The notes below the pieces were generated by a model. That model was not told the DNA's origin, searched no databases, and saw nothing but the letters and a program-made list of their open reading frames with translations. A stretch of DNA of 64,000 nt from Macrosoma leucophasiata (Eukaryota > Arthropoda > Insecta > Lepidoptera > Hedylidae), in NCBI GenBank assembly GCA_036365455.1, contig JAWQUS010000022.1, positions 9,238,001 to 9,302,000 of the forward strand. Reading direction: 5' to 3'. Shown piece after piece: positions 1 through 9,530 of this stretch. Each line of letters begins with the position of its first letter. Positions within the stretch are counted from its first letter, which is position 1. Position numbers and translations under genes: made by a program.

Positions 1-47
1 CATGGATGTTAAGTGATGACTGCAGCCTATAGACACCCACACAAACA
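1..47 (-). mobile_element. SINE-A fragment
   Basis: Internal part of SINE-A (CATTGATGTTAAGTGATGAC-type and CCTATAGACACCCACAC motifs) cut by the window edge. Confidence 0.8.
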
Positions 48-366
48 CTATACAATTATTAAGGGTAAAAGCGACTTCTTTACGATATTCAATAAACTGC
101 AAAGTCTATTATATCGGTTGCCTAACTAGCATAGTTGGCAATAGACGGCGCTGCTGCTACCATAAAGCAATGCAATAAATGTGAAGGAAAGATTTGACAA
201 ATCGGGCAGGACTTCAGTAGCTCAATCGGAAGAGCGGCTGGACTAGATTCCCAGTAGGCCGCGAGTTCGAGTCTCGCCTGAAGTCAAAATTTTCTTTCCA
301 TTTTTCTTTAAATAAAATATATTTCACAAGCATGTATTAATGCGAAATAATATAAAACAAAAAAAA
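48..366 (+). mobile_element. Unit D copy with tRNA-like fold
   Basis: Near full-length unit D. A 74-nt tRNA-like sequence at 211-284 has a 7-bp acceptor stem (ACTTCAG/CTGAAGT), a D arm (GCTC/GAGC) and a perfect T arm (GCGAG/CTCGC-type), with A-box TAGCTCAATCGG and B-box GAGTTCGAGTC. It is flanked by the AT-rich arm carrying CACAAGCATG and ATAATATAAAACAA. The anticodon arm pairs poorly, so a functional tRNA is unlikely. Confidence 0.75.
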
Positions 367-592
367 TATGATCAAAATTAAATATTTTCTTCTCCAGGCA
401 AAACCAGGGTCCAAGATCTGTGGATTTATAGAGGTCCATATTATGAAATATGGCGGCCGTGCGTGACGTACTTTATTTAACGAACAATTGCGGGTGGACG
501 TGACGGGACGATATTTTTATATATGTCGCTGTTAGACTCGGGAAAATGGTCAATTGTCAGATTTCCCTAGAAAATAATAAAGGAAAAAAAAA
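367..592. other. Unassigned sequence
   Basis: AT-rich with one YY1-like ATGGCGGCC site near 454. No coding signal recognised. Confidence 0.4.
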
Positions 593-797
593 ATACGCTT
601 ACACTCACAGCTCCACATTAAGTATTATATAAACCTGTGTCGTAGATGCCGTTGCACACATACAACACATACACGAACACCCAGACCCGAAACAAATATC
701 TGTAGGCCATACAAATATTGTTCCGGTGCGGGGATCGAACCCGCGACCCTACGAATCAAACGGTGGTTTCGCACCGCTGGACTAACCGGGTCGTCAA
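593..797 (-). mobile_element. SINE-C copy
   Basis: Nearly complete. The tRNA-like head (B-box GGTTCGATCCC read on the minus strand, end GGTCGTCA) is at the right and the TACGCTTAC-type tail at the left. Confidence 0.85.
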
Positions 798-819
798 ACA
801 ACATATTTTAGAAAGAAAT

Positions 820-964
820 ACCCACATGAAAACACCCACGATTCGCAATCCCAATAGAACTAGAGATAAACGATTTTACACCGTTATCTTTGATAGCCGC
901 GATCCGGGAATCGAACCCAAGACCTCAGTAGTAGTGGCCTGCTACCACTAGACTATTGAGGCAA
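820..964 (-). mobile_element. SINE-B copy, internally deleted
   Basis: tRNA-like head at 900-964 with B-box GGTTCGATTCC. About 100 bp of the usual body is missing between the CGATTCGC and CCCAATAGAAC blocks. Confidence 0.8.
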
Positions 965-984
965 TTCAATGTAAAATTACGCCT

Positions 985-1090
985 ATGTATATCCCCATAG
1001 GTAGGGCACATAGCTCGAGGAACTAACGGCCGTTTGGGCAGAAGAGTTCTAGAATGGCGACCGCGTGCCGAAAGACGAAGCTTAGGCACT
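985..1090 (+). mobile_element. LINE reverse-transcriptase C-terminal relic
   Basis: From about 1022 one frame reads TNGRLGRRVLEWRPRAERR. This matches my recollection of the Arg/Trp-rich C-terminal segment (GR..G..VLEWRPR.GRR) of lepidopteran LINE ORF2 proteins. It is short and truncated on both sides, a dead fragment. The recognition rests on motif memory, not a search. Confidence 0.55.
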
Positions 1091-1260
1091 CCTGAGGCCT
1101 GAGGTGTTATGCCTCTGTGCCGGAAATTACGGGGCTGTACATTACCACCTGACCGGAATACGATAGTGCTGAACACTACCATTTAGCGGCAAGTATATTA
1201 GGTAACGCAATGGTGCCTACGCCCGCGAGCTCCGTCACCGGAGCTCTACCACCAGTTTTG
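1087..1260 (-). mobile_element. SINE-A, tail-truncated
   Basis: Runs from CACTCCTGAGGC to the head end CTCTACCACCAGTTTT. The poly(A) half is missing. Confidence 0.85.
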
Positions 1261-1440
1261 TCTAGCAGTCGTCTTACGGCTGAAATGATGATGGCCGATT
1301 TTTAATGATTACTTCAATCGGTATTACTTTCAGAGCAAATGCTTGACAATAGACACAGGAGTGATTTTAAAACGTTTTCGTCTTCCCCATTGGGATACGG
1401 AACACTAAGAAACTATAAATTGTCAGATTTACCTACAGTA

Positions 1441-1691
1441 CTCAACAATTAATATTGCACATCGAGCCTGCGAAACAGACGATCGGCTCGTTTCGACTTC
1501 GCAGAGAGTTATCTCTGTTGCACACTGCTTACGTTAGCACACTGAGCACTGACAGTCCAGTATTGGTCATAACTTGATCAAAATGGTCGACAAACGTCAA
1601 ATAGGTACGGTGCGAAAGAGATAACGCTATACAGACCCGAAATAAGCCGAAATTTCCTTCCTAGGCTCGATGTGCAATATTTATTGTTGAG
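1441..1691. mobile_element. MITE with about 32-bp TIRs
   Basis: CTCAACAATTAATATTGCAC at the left end is repeated inverted at the right end (GTGCAATATTTATTGTTGAG), followed inward by ATCGAGCC in both arms. No transposase inside. A fragment of the same family lies near 53045-53088. Target duplication not clear. Confidence 0.65.
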
Positions 1692-1706
1692 CACTGTATA
1701 TATTTT

Positions 1707-1880
1707 ACTGGTGTAGGAGCTCGAGGGCGTAAACCCTACTGCATTACCTAATCTATCTACCGCCATATGCTAGTACTCAGCACTATCGTGTTCCGGTTAG
1801 GTGGTAATGTATGGCCCCGTAATAACTAACACAGAGACATAACATAAAAACTAATGACTTAGGGTTGTCAACGCATTTCT
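1707..1880 (+). mobile_element. SINE-A2, 5' half
   Basis: Head ACTGGTGTAGGAGCTCGAGG through the GGTCTC-type block. It is interrupted by LINE-L and resumes at about 2231. Confidence 0.75.
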
Positions 1881-2230
1881 GTACTAGATTTAAGCTCTCA
1901 TTTAAAAGAGCTCTTACTGAGTTTGTTGGGTAGCGGAGTTCTTCTCAGTAGTGACTGCACTTGGAATTCTGCGAAGTGAATGACTATGATTATGACGAAC
2001 AGATTTTTCTTTTTCTTCATTTATTATCATTGAAGGAATAGAAAAATTTTATGATTATTATGTTTTAACCAAATAGTTTAAATTTTAATTTTTAATTTAC
2101 TATTAATATATGATTTTGCTTTTACTATATGTAATGGTTATTCGCTCTAGGTAGTTTATGATTTATTGACGTTTTGAAAGTATCTGTAAAGATCTATTCG
2201 AAATAAAAATATTTTCTATTCTATTCTATT
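1881..2230 (+). mobile_element. LINE-L 3' end inserted in SINE-A2
   Basis: Contains the characteristic CTGAGTTTGTTGGGTAGCGG / TCTTCTCAGTAGTG block of a common lepidopteran LINE 3' end and ends in a TTCTATTCTATT tail. GCATTT stands on both sides, compatible with a short target duplication. Recognition of the family is from memory. Confidence 0.6.
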
Positions 2231-2333
2231 TGCATTTTGACCTCTGGTCTTTGTGTGGATGTCTATTTTAGTCATCACATAACATCAATGTGAACGGCAT
2301 GCTTGTTGGCTACGTTCATTAAATCAAAAAAAA
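2231..2333 (+). mobile_element. SINE-A2, 3' half
   Basis: TGCATTTTGACCTCTGGTC to a poly(A)-like tail. Continuation of the SINE begun at 1707. Confidence 0.75.
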
Positions 2334-2499
2334 TATTCAAACTTGAACAGTAACATATTTACAAATTGTGATAGGCGTGATTTATTTAGATTGTATATTT
2401 GAGTAATAGTTGGTACTATATACGGAACGATTTATTACTCCATATTTTCACGTCCATATTTATTTGAACGGGTAGGCAGAGGCAATGGTGTAATAATTT

Positions 2500-2660
2500 G
2501 CGACCCGATTAGTTTAGCGGTGTGTGATTACCTTCGAGGGTCGGAGGTTAGATTCCTGCACCGGCACAAATATTTGAATGAAATCTTGACATAACTGTAG
2601 TTTTTTAGTGGTAGCAGGCGATTACTGCTACGCTGGTGTTCCAGGTTCTATTCCCGGTTT
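2500..2660 (+). mobile_element. Degenerate SINE-C then SINE-B heads
   Basis: 2500-2578 resembles the SINE-C head (GACCCGATTAGTTTAGCGG). 2597-2660 is the SINE-B tRNA-like head (TAGTGGTAGCAGGC, GGTTCTATTCCCGG) without its body. Confidence 0.6.
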
Positions 2661-2785
2661 TTTTTTATGTAATGAAAGTGGCAAACAAGCATGCAGTTCA
2701 CATTGATGTTAAGTCATGACTGCAGCCTATTGACACCTACACAAAGACCAGAAGTCAAAATGCAGATGCGTTACCACTCCTGTAC
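2661..2785 (-). mobile_element. SINE-A 3' half
   Basis: Poly(A) end at left (TTTTTTTATGTAATG), then the standard body to CACTCCTG. Confidence 0.85.
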
Positions 2786-2858
2786 TTTGACAGGGGGGAA
2801 AGCCTTCATATGACTACTCCCCTCCGGTCTGCCGCGGTCTGTGTTGCTCTATGGTACC
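2786..2858 (-). mobile_element. Element G end fragment
   Basis: Carries the G terminal sequence ACTCCCCTCCGGTCTGCCGC ... TGTTGCTCT and the adjoining GACAG-G-rich block, in reverse orientation to the copy at 6032. Confidence 0.65.
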
Positions 2859-3192
2859 GACGCAAAATTATAACCATTCGACGCGGGGATCGAACCTGGA
2901 ATATCAGGCTTAGTTATAATAGCAGGCCCGTTTTAAACAAAGTTATGTGCGTATGTCATTAGTAGGTACTCACAAACGAGTGCAGTGGCGTAATAAACCA
3001 GTGCTTGTCAAACTTCTAGTCATTTCTTATAAAATTATTTTTTTTAAATCATCGCATTGGTGCAGCAATATAAAAGGTGGATTTTGTGGGCATATGCGAG
3101 TAGATATACAGAAATTAAAGGAAAATTTTACTCCAGACAGGGATTGAAACTGTCACCTCTCGATAACTAAACACATAAGACACGTGAGCAGC

Positions 3193-3238
3193 AGCTAGTT
3201 TGCCACCTTCGTTAAATAAAAATTAAAAAAAAAAAAAA
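3193..3238 (+). mobile_element. SINE-A tail fragment
   Basis: TAGTTTGCCACCTTCGTTAAAT followed by poly(A), only the tail of the family. Confidence 0.5.
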
Positions 3239-3343
3239 TCTTATAACAAAGGAAGCCACGCTTCAAAATTTGTTATTAGATACTTAAGGTTTATAGGAAT
3301 AAATAAACTTCAAAAGTTGACGAATAGTCTATATCTATCTCTA

Positions 3344-3564
3344 TCTACATATAAAAAAAATAATTGCTGTTCGTTAGTCTCGCTAAAACTCGAGAAGGGC
3401 TGGACTGTTTTGAATTATTTCGGGTAGTCCAGGGAGGGTTTAAAAGGTAAGAAAATATGAAGAATAACCACAATTACATTTTTCCATGCAAATATTCCGT
3501 ATCTATCAAACCTTTGACACATTATTTAATTCTGAGGCAATACAAAGTTTGCCGGGTCAGCTAG
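3344..3564 (+). mobile_element. Helitron-like element, Hel-1 group
   Basis: Starts TCTACATATA and ends GCCGGGTCAGCTAG followed by T, fitting Helitron ends (5' TC, 3' CTRR, host A|T). Six relatives occur in this window (20474, 27415, 53964, 55650 and 63793 among them). No RepHel coding sequence. Confidence 0.75.
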
Positions 3565-3651
3565 TGACATAAAAACCAGGAAATTCAAAAAGGTAAACCA
3601 ACTTTGAGAGCCACTGCTTCACATGTCCATGTTGAGCGGAAACGACGACAA

Positions 3652-3715
3652 TAGGCGTCACGGTGTGTGCGCGGACGTCGACACAGTTCGCGGGTTCGGG
3701 TCCCGCGTGACCCCC
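3652..3715 (+). repeat. tRNA-like T-arm fragment
   Basis: CGCGGGTTCGGGTCCCGCG is a perfect T-arm hairpin with B-box. A similar GACGCGGGTTCGGTGCCCGCG lies at 9435. Probably decayed SINE heads. Confidence 0.4.
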
Positions 3716-3740
3716 TGTTTAACTGTTCGTGGGTATGTTT

Positions 3741-4385
3741 CTTTTTTATGTCAGTGGCAAACAAGCATACGGTTTACATTGATGGTAAGTGATTACTTAA
3801 ATGCAACTGAGTTAAGTTTGCTGAGTCGGGACGTGATGACCCCATCGCCCACTTTATGACCCCCTAATAACTATCACACACAACGAAGGTCTCAGGGGTG
3901 GCAACGTATCTGCATTTTGACCTCTGGTCTATGAGTGAGTGTCTATAGGCTGCATCATTTAACATCAATGTGAACTACATGCTCGTTTTTTTTCTTATGT
4001 TATGAAGTGGCAAACGAGCATACAGTTCACATTGATGGTAAGTAGTATTGTAGCCTATATACATCTACATGAGACTGGAGATTTCAATGCAGATGCGTTG
4101 CCACTCTTGAGGCCTAAGGTGTTATGCCTCTGTGCCGGAAATTGGATGCCGCTATATTAGCAGCAGCGTCCAATGTTTGCGCATGCCGAAAGCCCGGTGA
4201 AGTAAAAAGGGCTCTAAATTTAAATAATGTAATTTCCGGCACAGAGGCATAACAGCTTAGGCCACAGGAGTGGTAACGCATCTGCATTTTGACCTTGGTC
4301 TTTTTGTGGGTGTCTATAGGCTGCAGTCGTCACTTAACATGAAATGCATGCTTGTTTGCCACTTCCATTACATAAAAAAAAAGAG
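3741..4385. mobile_element. Cluster of four SINE-A pieces in alternating orientation
   Basis: 3741-3796 minus, 3860-3986 plus (A2), 3990-4145 minus, 4229-4385 plus with poly(A). The last two face each other across 80 bp (4148-4228) of unassigned sequence, so a transcript across them could form a long hairpin. Confidence 0.8.
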
Positions 4386-4468
4386 TAACATAACTGCCTG
4401 AGGCAAATCCATGCGGGTCAAATACTCGGCTTAGTCATTGTGGGAGGTTAACGCAAGTAAAAATATGC

Positions 4469-4512
4469 AGGGAACCCTACAAACGGCAGTCCAACTCGTA
4501 CTTAACCGGTTT
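4469..4512 (-). mobile_element. Family F end fragment
   Basis: GGAACCCTACAAACGG followed by CTCGTACTTAACCGG matches the F end seen at 37495-37546. Confidence 0.5.
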
Positions 4513-4532
4513 ACAGTACACACACATTAGTG

Positions 4533-4905
4533 GAGTGGGGAGGGCAGCGAGGGTGGCCTGCACCGGGTGCCACCCATTTGGGGGTGACACCCTCTCTTTA
4601 AATAACCCAAATTTGAGCTGTTACGTTAACTACCTCAGTAGCCTAGTGGTCTCTGCCTACCTAAGTCTCTGACTCTGCCTACCCCTTCGGGGATTACAGG
4701 CGTGAAGATACGTTACGTACGTTGAGCTGTTTGGACGTGAAAGCGCAACACAAAACTCGCTTTCGCATTATAATACCAGAGGGGGCCAGAGGCAGAATTT
4801 GCTCAAATAGGGGAGGCACAACGGTGGAGAATGGGGAAATAAGATACAAAAGAATGGGTAGTATTTCCTTTTTTTTTACTCATCCGCCCCGGGTGCCACC
4901 CATGT
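4533..4905. mobile_element. hAT-like element relic
   Basis: Both flanks carry GGGTGCCACCC blocks, the layout of the better preserved relative at 31085-32050. It contains a nested SINE-B. Confidence 0.5.
4623..4721 (+). mobile_element. Short SINE-B with 10-bp target duplication
   Basis: Head TACCTCAGTAGCCTAGTGG joined directly to the tail CCCCTTCGGGGATTACAGGC; the body is deleted. The perfect direct repeat TTGAGCTGTT (4613-4622, 4722-4731) flanks it, so it was retroposed, probably already short, into the hAT-like element. Confidence 0.75.
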
Positions 4906-4924
4906 ATAGGTTTTTTTTTTTTTA

Positions 4925-5215
4925 ACATTTATAGACAAGACGTTTGACCACCATCTCACCTGATGGAAAGTGAAGATGTGGCCGAAGATGAAGCACGCCT
5001 GTCTAGAAGGTACCTATTCACTCTAGACTTGAAAATTCCCAGATCAAATTTTTTCGGAAACAAAGAAGCCGGCAGGGTGTTCCATTCCTTGGCTGTTCGC
5101 ATTATAAACGTAGAGCCGAAACGTTTGGTTCGAATTTTAGGAACATCTTAACGTGTAAGCATGATATGCTGCCGTTCTTCTTGATGTCCTGTTGTAAAAT
5201 GGTGAAGAGGGTATT
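4925..5215. repeat. Probable interspersed repeat, class unknown
   Basis: The block around CACCTGATGGAAAGTGAAG to TAGAGCCGAAACG resembles a repeat I have seen in many lepidopteran sequences. One frame stays open for 62 codons, but no domain is recognised. Confidence 0.4.
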
Positions 5216-5561
5216 AGGTTGTGTAGATCGATCGCACATTCTCCAAAATGGCTCCTATAAAAGATAGATAGACACGCCACTTAGCGCCGATGTTATAGGT
5301 TAGGATCCCACTGCAGAATCATTTTGTTCATCCAGATATGCTGCAAACTTATTTTATACGCATATTTATAATCTCGTGCAGTGGAATCCTAACCTCAACC
5401 TCAGACTCACTTCAGCAAAATGAATTTTCTGTATAACCGTACCTTTAGCGTTTGAATGGCGTGAAATTGTGTGGAAGTCATTTAACCTTTTTTGTGTCCC
5501 TTGACCTATTCATGGTCAATGCCTTGAACGCCTCTTAACGTAATATCACGCTCATATTCCT
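5216..5561. other. Unassigned sequence with an inverted repeat
   Basis: GGTTAGGATCCCACTGCA (about 5298) is repeated inverted, one mismatch, as TGCAGTGGAATCCTAACC (about 5379). Otherwise nothing recognised. Confidence 0.4.
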
Positions 5562-5965
5562 CTGAAGGGATGGGCAGAGGTAAACGTAGATATACAATAC
5601 AATATACAGAGACTTTGTGTGAATGATAGTATCGGTGTAAAAATGAAAAAAGGCATGCTCCGACGGTTCGGGCATATAGAAAGAATGTCGAATGAGCGAA
5701 TGACTAAACAGATATACAATGCGAATGTGGATGGTTGCAGAGGCCCAGGCAGACCAAGGCTGACCTACCATGACGAAATAGGTCGAGTTCTGTCTGATGG
5801 TGGGGTCAAAAGTCTTAGGAATCGGCGTGCATGTATGAAGAGAATGATGAAGGTAGACGAGGCACGAGAGGTTTGTCAGAACCGGGATGTCTGGCGCTCT
5901 ACACTCTCTGCCTACCCCGTTAGGGACCTGGCGTGAAGATACATACATACATACAATACAATATA
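5562..5965 (+). mobile_element. LINE-E 3' end
   Basis: From about 5607 the frame encodes the C-terminus of a LINE ORF2: MKKGMLRRFGHIERM, GRPRLTYHDEIGRV, NRRACMKRMMKVDEAREVC, ending SAYPVRDLA and stop at 5936. The tail is tandem ATACAT rather than poly(A), which suggests an RTE-type LINE. It is 5'-truncated. Longest relative: 59990-60440. Confidence 0.8.
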
Positions 5966-5971
5966 CTAGTT

Positions 5972-6031
5972 ACATAAAAAAAAAATGTATGAGTACGAAG
6001 AAGGCAACAAGCTCACATGGATGTTAAGCAT
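5972..6031 (-). mobile_element. SINE-A tail fragment
   Basis: AGTTACATAAAAAA-like tail and GCAACAAGCTCACATGGATG, abutting element G. Confidence 0.5.
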
Positions 6032-6312
6032 AGAGCAACACCGGAGGGGAGTAGCCATATGCATGCTTCCCCCTCTACCAAAGTACAAGCCCAAATGGGC
6101 CTATACCTGTCGCCTAGATGTTTAAATGTGTGCGTGAAATTGTTTCTGTAGTTTGTTAAGGTCAAGGTTTGAGTTTCGTAGTAATAGACGATTTTTGTAG
6201 TGTGTGTCGCACGCATTTCCCCCCCCAAAAATGACACGACTGTTTTGCATCGGTGATAAACGCTATGGCTACTCCCCTCCAGTCCGCCGCGGCTGGTGGC
6301 CCGTGTTGCTCT
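6032..6312 (+). mobile_element. Element G (TIR MITE)
   Basis: Ends AGAGCAACACCGG... and ...CCGTGTTGCTCT are inverted. The right TIR continues through GGCTACTCCCCTCC, matching GGAGGGGAGTAGCC at the left. The left TIR lacks about 20 bp seen at 58372. Related copies: 19811, 38700, 58372. Confidence 0.75.
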
Positions 6313-6389
6313 ATGCATCACGGTCATATTTCTCTGAAGGGATGGGCAAAGGTAAACGTGGATATACAATAAACAAATACAATAAACTT

Positions 6390-6588
6390 GTTACATTACA
6401 AAAAATAATGTTTAAGTAGGAATAAGGCAACAAGCATGCAGCTCACATAGATGTTAAGTGATGACTGCAGCCTAAAGACACCCACACAAGGACCAGAGGT
6501 CAAAATGCAGATGCGTTGCTACCCCTGAGACCTAAGTTATTATGTCTCTCTTTGTGTTAGTTATTACGGGGCCATAAATTTCCATTAT
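6390..6588 (-). mobile_element. SINE-A2 copy
   Basis: Contains the A2 hallmarks CCTGAGACCTAAG and TTATTACGGGGCC. Head missing. Confidence 0.8.
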
Positions 6589-6610
6589 TCCTACAATATC
6601 AAACCATTTT

Positions 6611-6885
6611 ACTGGTGGTAGAGCTCCAGTGACGGAGCTCGCTGGCGTAGGAACCACCGCATTTCCTAATATACTTGCCGCTAAATGGTAGTGTTCAGCA
6701 CTATCTGGCCCTGTCATTCCCGGCACGAATGTGAGATGACCGTTTCGAATCAAACGGTCATCTCACACCGCTGGACTAACCGGGTCGTCAAGTATTATTA
6801 CATATTCTCTGTCTATAGGCTGCAGTCATCACTTAACATCAATGTGAATTACATGCTTGTTTGCCACGTCCATTACATAAAAAAT
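6611..6885 (+). mobile_element. SINE-A mosaic with SINE-C insert
   Basis: SINE-A head to about 6708, then a SINE-C fragment containing a perfect 16-bp fold-back (6730-6767), 20 bp resembling the end of element H, then the SINE-A 3' end from 6809 to poly(A). Confidence 0.7.
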
Positions 6886-7092
6886 AACATCCAGAACTAA
6901 CTGTACAGTTAGTAGGCAGTACGTAGTAGGTAGGTAGCAGGCTCAGTACATACTGAGTCACAATGATTACTGAGTCACTGGCCACTGGGTCGGCCATGAC
7001 TCAAGGGTATGAGATACAATCCGTTAGTCACTCTAACTTGTTTACTGTTAAGTAATTATTATGTAGTTATGACACACGGTAGCTGATAGTGT

Positions 7093-7240
7093 TACTATAA
7101 GTGGTTTTTACCAATGGTAGAGCTCCAGTGGTAGAGCTTGAGGAAGCGTTTTCAGTCGGTCATTATTTTTTTATGGTGGTAGAGTTGTATTGCGGAGCTA
7201 GAAGGCGTAGGCACCACCGCATTACCCAACCCAGGGTTCT
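7093..7240 (+). mobile_element. Two SINE-A head fragments
   Basis: GGTAGAGCTCCAGTGG at 7097 and GGTGGTAGAGTTG ... AGGCGTAGGCACCACCGC at 7174-7222. Confidence 0.7.
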
Positions 7241-7242
7241 TC

Positions 7243-7320
7243 AAAGTGGGGTACGAGAACCGCTAGGAGTACGCCATTCGACGGCAGGGGTTTCGTGACA
7301 ATATTTACTCTAATTGGACT
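7243..7320. mobile_element. hAT-type MITE end fragment
   Basis: CAGGGTTCTTCAAAGTGGGG is a typical hAT terminal sequence. The partner end is not found, so truncated. Confidence 0.45.
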
Positions 7321-7376
7321 TGAGGCCGAGTCAGAATTAAGGTAAGGTAAAATTGTTTTTATATAATTTCGCATTA

Positions 7377-7710
7377 GGGGCCGTTCAAGTATTACGTAAG
7401 CAGATTTATTACAATTCTTTACCCTCCCATCCCCCTTGTCAGCAAAAGTAAGCAAAGTTCTTACCCCCTCCCCCCATGCTTACGTAAACATTATTCAATT
7501 ATTTTATTGTTTTTTTTATATTATAATTATAATTTTAGAAATAAGAAAATAGATTTAGGATAGAGATTAGATTTTACTGATGTAATAAGTAAATAACTAC
7601 CGATGACGTAATCATCATCTAGACTCCCCTACCCCCTACGTCATCCAAAATAAGCAGAGCAAAGACCCTCCCGCCCTCCCATAGTGCTTACGTAATACTT
7701 GAACGGCCCC
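7377..7710. mobile_element. PIF/Harbinger-like MITE, TSD TTA
   Basis: TIRs GGGGCCGTTCAAGTATTACG and its inverse, 26 bp in all; 334 bp. The 3-bp duplication TTA stands at 7374-7376 and 7711-7713. 3-bp TWA duplications are the hallmark of the superfamily. No coding sequence. Confidence 0.85.
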
Positions 7711-7817
7711 TTAACACATGCTTTTGAAGAATATTTTTTTAAAGAAAATTTTGACTTCAGGCGACACTCGAACTCGCGGCCACTGGGAATCTAGTCCAGC
7801 CGCTCTTCCAACTGAGA

Positions 7818-7990
7818 GCCTAGTGCGAGATTTTATTTACTCCTACGCGAATTCGATAGCGTAAGGGTAAACGCAGATTTGTATGGAATTGAAGGAGCGT
7901 CATCGATTCACCGCTAGATGACGCTCCTTCAATTCCATACAAATCTGCGTTTACCCTTACGCGATCGCGATCGGAAATCTCGCACTAGGC
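7818..7990. mobile_element. Fold-back MITE (46-bp perfect palindrome arm)
   Basis: Inner arms 7859-7904 and 7917-7962 are perfect inverse copies (46 bp, 12-nt loop). Outer arms GCCTAGTGCGAGATTT and inverse, 16 bp. Inserted in the D arm of the tRNA-like sequence. Flanks ACTGAGAG/ACTCTGAG may be an eroded 8-bp duplication (hAT-like), unproven. Confidence 0.8.
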
Positions 7991-8109
7991 ACTCTGAGCT
8001 ACCGAAGTCCTGCCCGATTTGTCAAATTTTTCCTTCACATTTATTGCATTGCCTTATGGTGGCAGTAGCGCCATCTATTGCCACACTATGCTAGTTAGGC
8101 AACCAACGG

Positions 8110-8503
8110 TAAAATTGTTTTATATTATTTCGCATTAACACATGCTTGTGAAATATATATTATTTTTATTCCATTCAAATCAAATTCAATTCAAATTTTT
8201 CTTTCCATTTTTCTTTAAAAATAAAAATATATTTCACAAGCATGTGTTAATGCGAAATAATATAAAACAATTATTAAGGGTAAACTGAAAAGTCTATTAT
8301 ATCGGTTTCCTAACTAGCACAGTTGGTAATAGATGGCGCTGCTGCTACCATAAAGCAATGCAATAGATGTGAAGGAAAGAGTTGACAAATCGGGCTGGGC
8401 TTCAGTAGCTCAATTGGAAGAGCGGCTGGACTAGATTCCCAGTAGGTCGCGAGTTCGAGGCTCGCCTGAAGTCAAATTTTTCTTTCCATTTTTCTTTAAA
8501 AAC
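8110..8503 (+). mobile_element. Unit D copy with inverted extra arm
   Basis: 8110-8178 is a reverse arm, 8196-8503 a forward unit with the tRNA-like sequence at 8399-8472 (GCTTCAG/CTGAAGT acceptor, AGTTCGAGGC B-box). Confidence 0.75.
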
Positions 8504-8566
8504 AACGGTAAAATTGGCCAAAATTACTCCTAAAATTGACTCCATTTGTGACAAGAAACAAACACA

Positions 8567-8579
8567 CACACACACACAT
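8567..8579. repeat. Short (AC)n tract
   Basis: About six ACAC dinucleotide units. Confidence 0.7.
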
Positions 8580-8740
8580 ATTAATAGTAGGTACCTAGTA
8601 ATAAGATATTTATTTAAGCACTTTATGTGTTACCTTGTATTGAAATAAAAACACAATTGTCTTCAACAGTCAATTTTATTGTTTTCTTGGGAGGGGGGGG
8701 GGGTGTATGTGGAGCCGAAAGTTTGGGTTTTCTTATGTGT

Positions 8741-8976
8741 GAAGCACGTTAAGCCGTCGGTCCCGGTTGCTATCGATAGATAGCAGTCGTTAAACCTTGT
8801 CGGAGGCCTTACGGGCGGTTTGAAAAACATCAGACAGCGGGTTGGCTACTAACCCACCCACCTCCACCAATCCGCATTGGAGCAGCGTGGTGGAGTAAGC
8901 TCCAGACCTCCCCGCAAAAAAGGGGAGAGACTCGTGCCCAGCAGTGGGACGTATTATGGGTTGCCATTATTATTAT
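8741..8976 (+). mobile_element. 5S-SINE, head-truncated
   Basis: CACGTTAAGCCGTCGGTCCC ... GGGAGAGACTCGTGCCCAGC AGTGGGACGTATTATGG, then an ATT-rich tail. The 5S-derived head present at 59811-59935 is absent. Confidence 0.8.
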
Positions 8977-8980
8977 ATTT

Positions 8981-9280
8981 ATAGCCTATAGACACCCACA
9001 CAAAGACTAGAGATCAAAATGCAGATACATTGCCACCCCTGAGACACACCGCGGACACTCCGCCAAAATTCCATACAAACGCTTAATTTGGTTTCTATTA
9101 CACAGACATCAATCAGTGACGTGTATTAACACGCGCACCTGTGTGCGTAGCACGTACAAAATACCAACCGTCGCCCATAAGAGGGGAAGGAGTTAAGTGA
9201 TGCAAGCAAATCGGGCGGGACGTCAAAGTGTCCATTCTATACGTAGTATTATTACGTATTCTCTGCCTGAGACCTAGTAG
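8981..9280 (-). mobile_element. SINE-A2 fragment hosting element H
   Basis: SINE body to CCACCCCTGAGA (9044); a short piece continues after the insert at 9266. Confidence 0.7.
9045..9265. mobile_element. Element H with 7-bp target duplication
   Basis: Begins CACACCGCGGACACTCCGCC and ends GTATTCTCTG; 221 bp. The direct repeat CCTGAGA flanks it (9038-9044, 9266-9272) inside a SINE-A2. The ends are not inverted copies of each other. The copy at 63213 also has a 7-bp duplication. Confidence 0.75.
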
Positions 9281-9298
9281 CTAATAATCCTCTATATT

Positions 9299-9345
9299 GT
9301 ACGAAACCCTCACGCGAACCCGACTCGCACTTGGCAGCTGTCTTG
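9299..9345 (-). mobile_element. Family F end fragment
   Basis: CCCTCACGCGAACCCGACTCGCACTTGG resembles the F end at 31965-32000. Confidence 0.4.
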
Positions 9346-9530
9346 AGACATACCCAACTCAAAGCAAGGTTACCGGACAAAAAAAACATCAGTTAACAGA
9401 CGCCATATTTCCGTCTAGTTTATTTACGTCGACCTACCTCAAGACGCGGGTTCGGTGCCCGCGTTGTTTTTAACGATAACACCGACGTACGCGTTATTGT
9501 TTATATTACGTTTTTAGTGAGGTGCGTAAG

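Larger units (their letters stand above)
7330..8107 (-). mobile_element. Unit D interrupted by two MITEs
   Basis: Host unit in reverse: AATTTCGCATTA (7362) | insert | AACACATGC, then the tRNA-like sequence 7754-8008 (acceptor arms ACTTCAG and ACCGAAGT), itself split by a fold-back element at 7818-7990, then the body to GTTAGGCAACC. Removing both inserts restores collinearity with 53504-53810. Confidence 0.75.

Noticed and set aside
5535..5948. 137-codon minus-strand frame overlapping LINE-E
   Set aside because: Antisense shadow of the LINE-E coding strand; recurs at every LINE-E copy.
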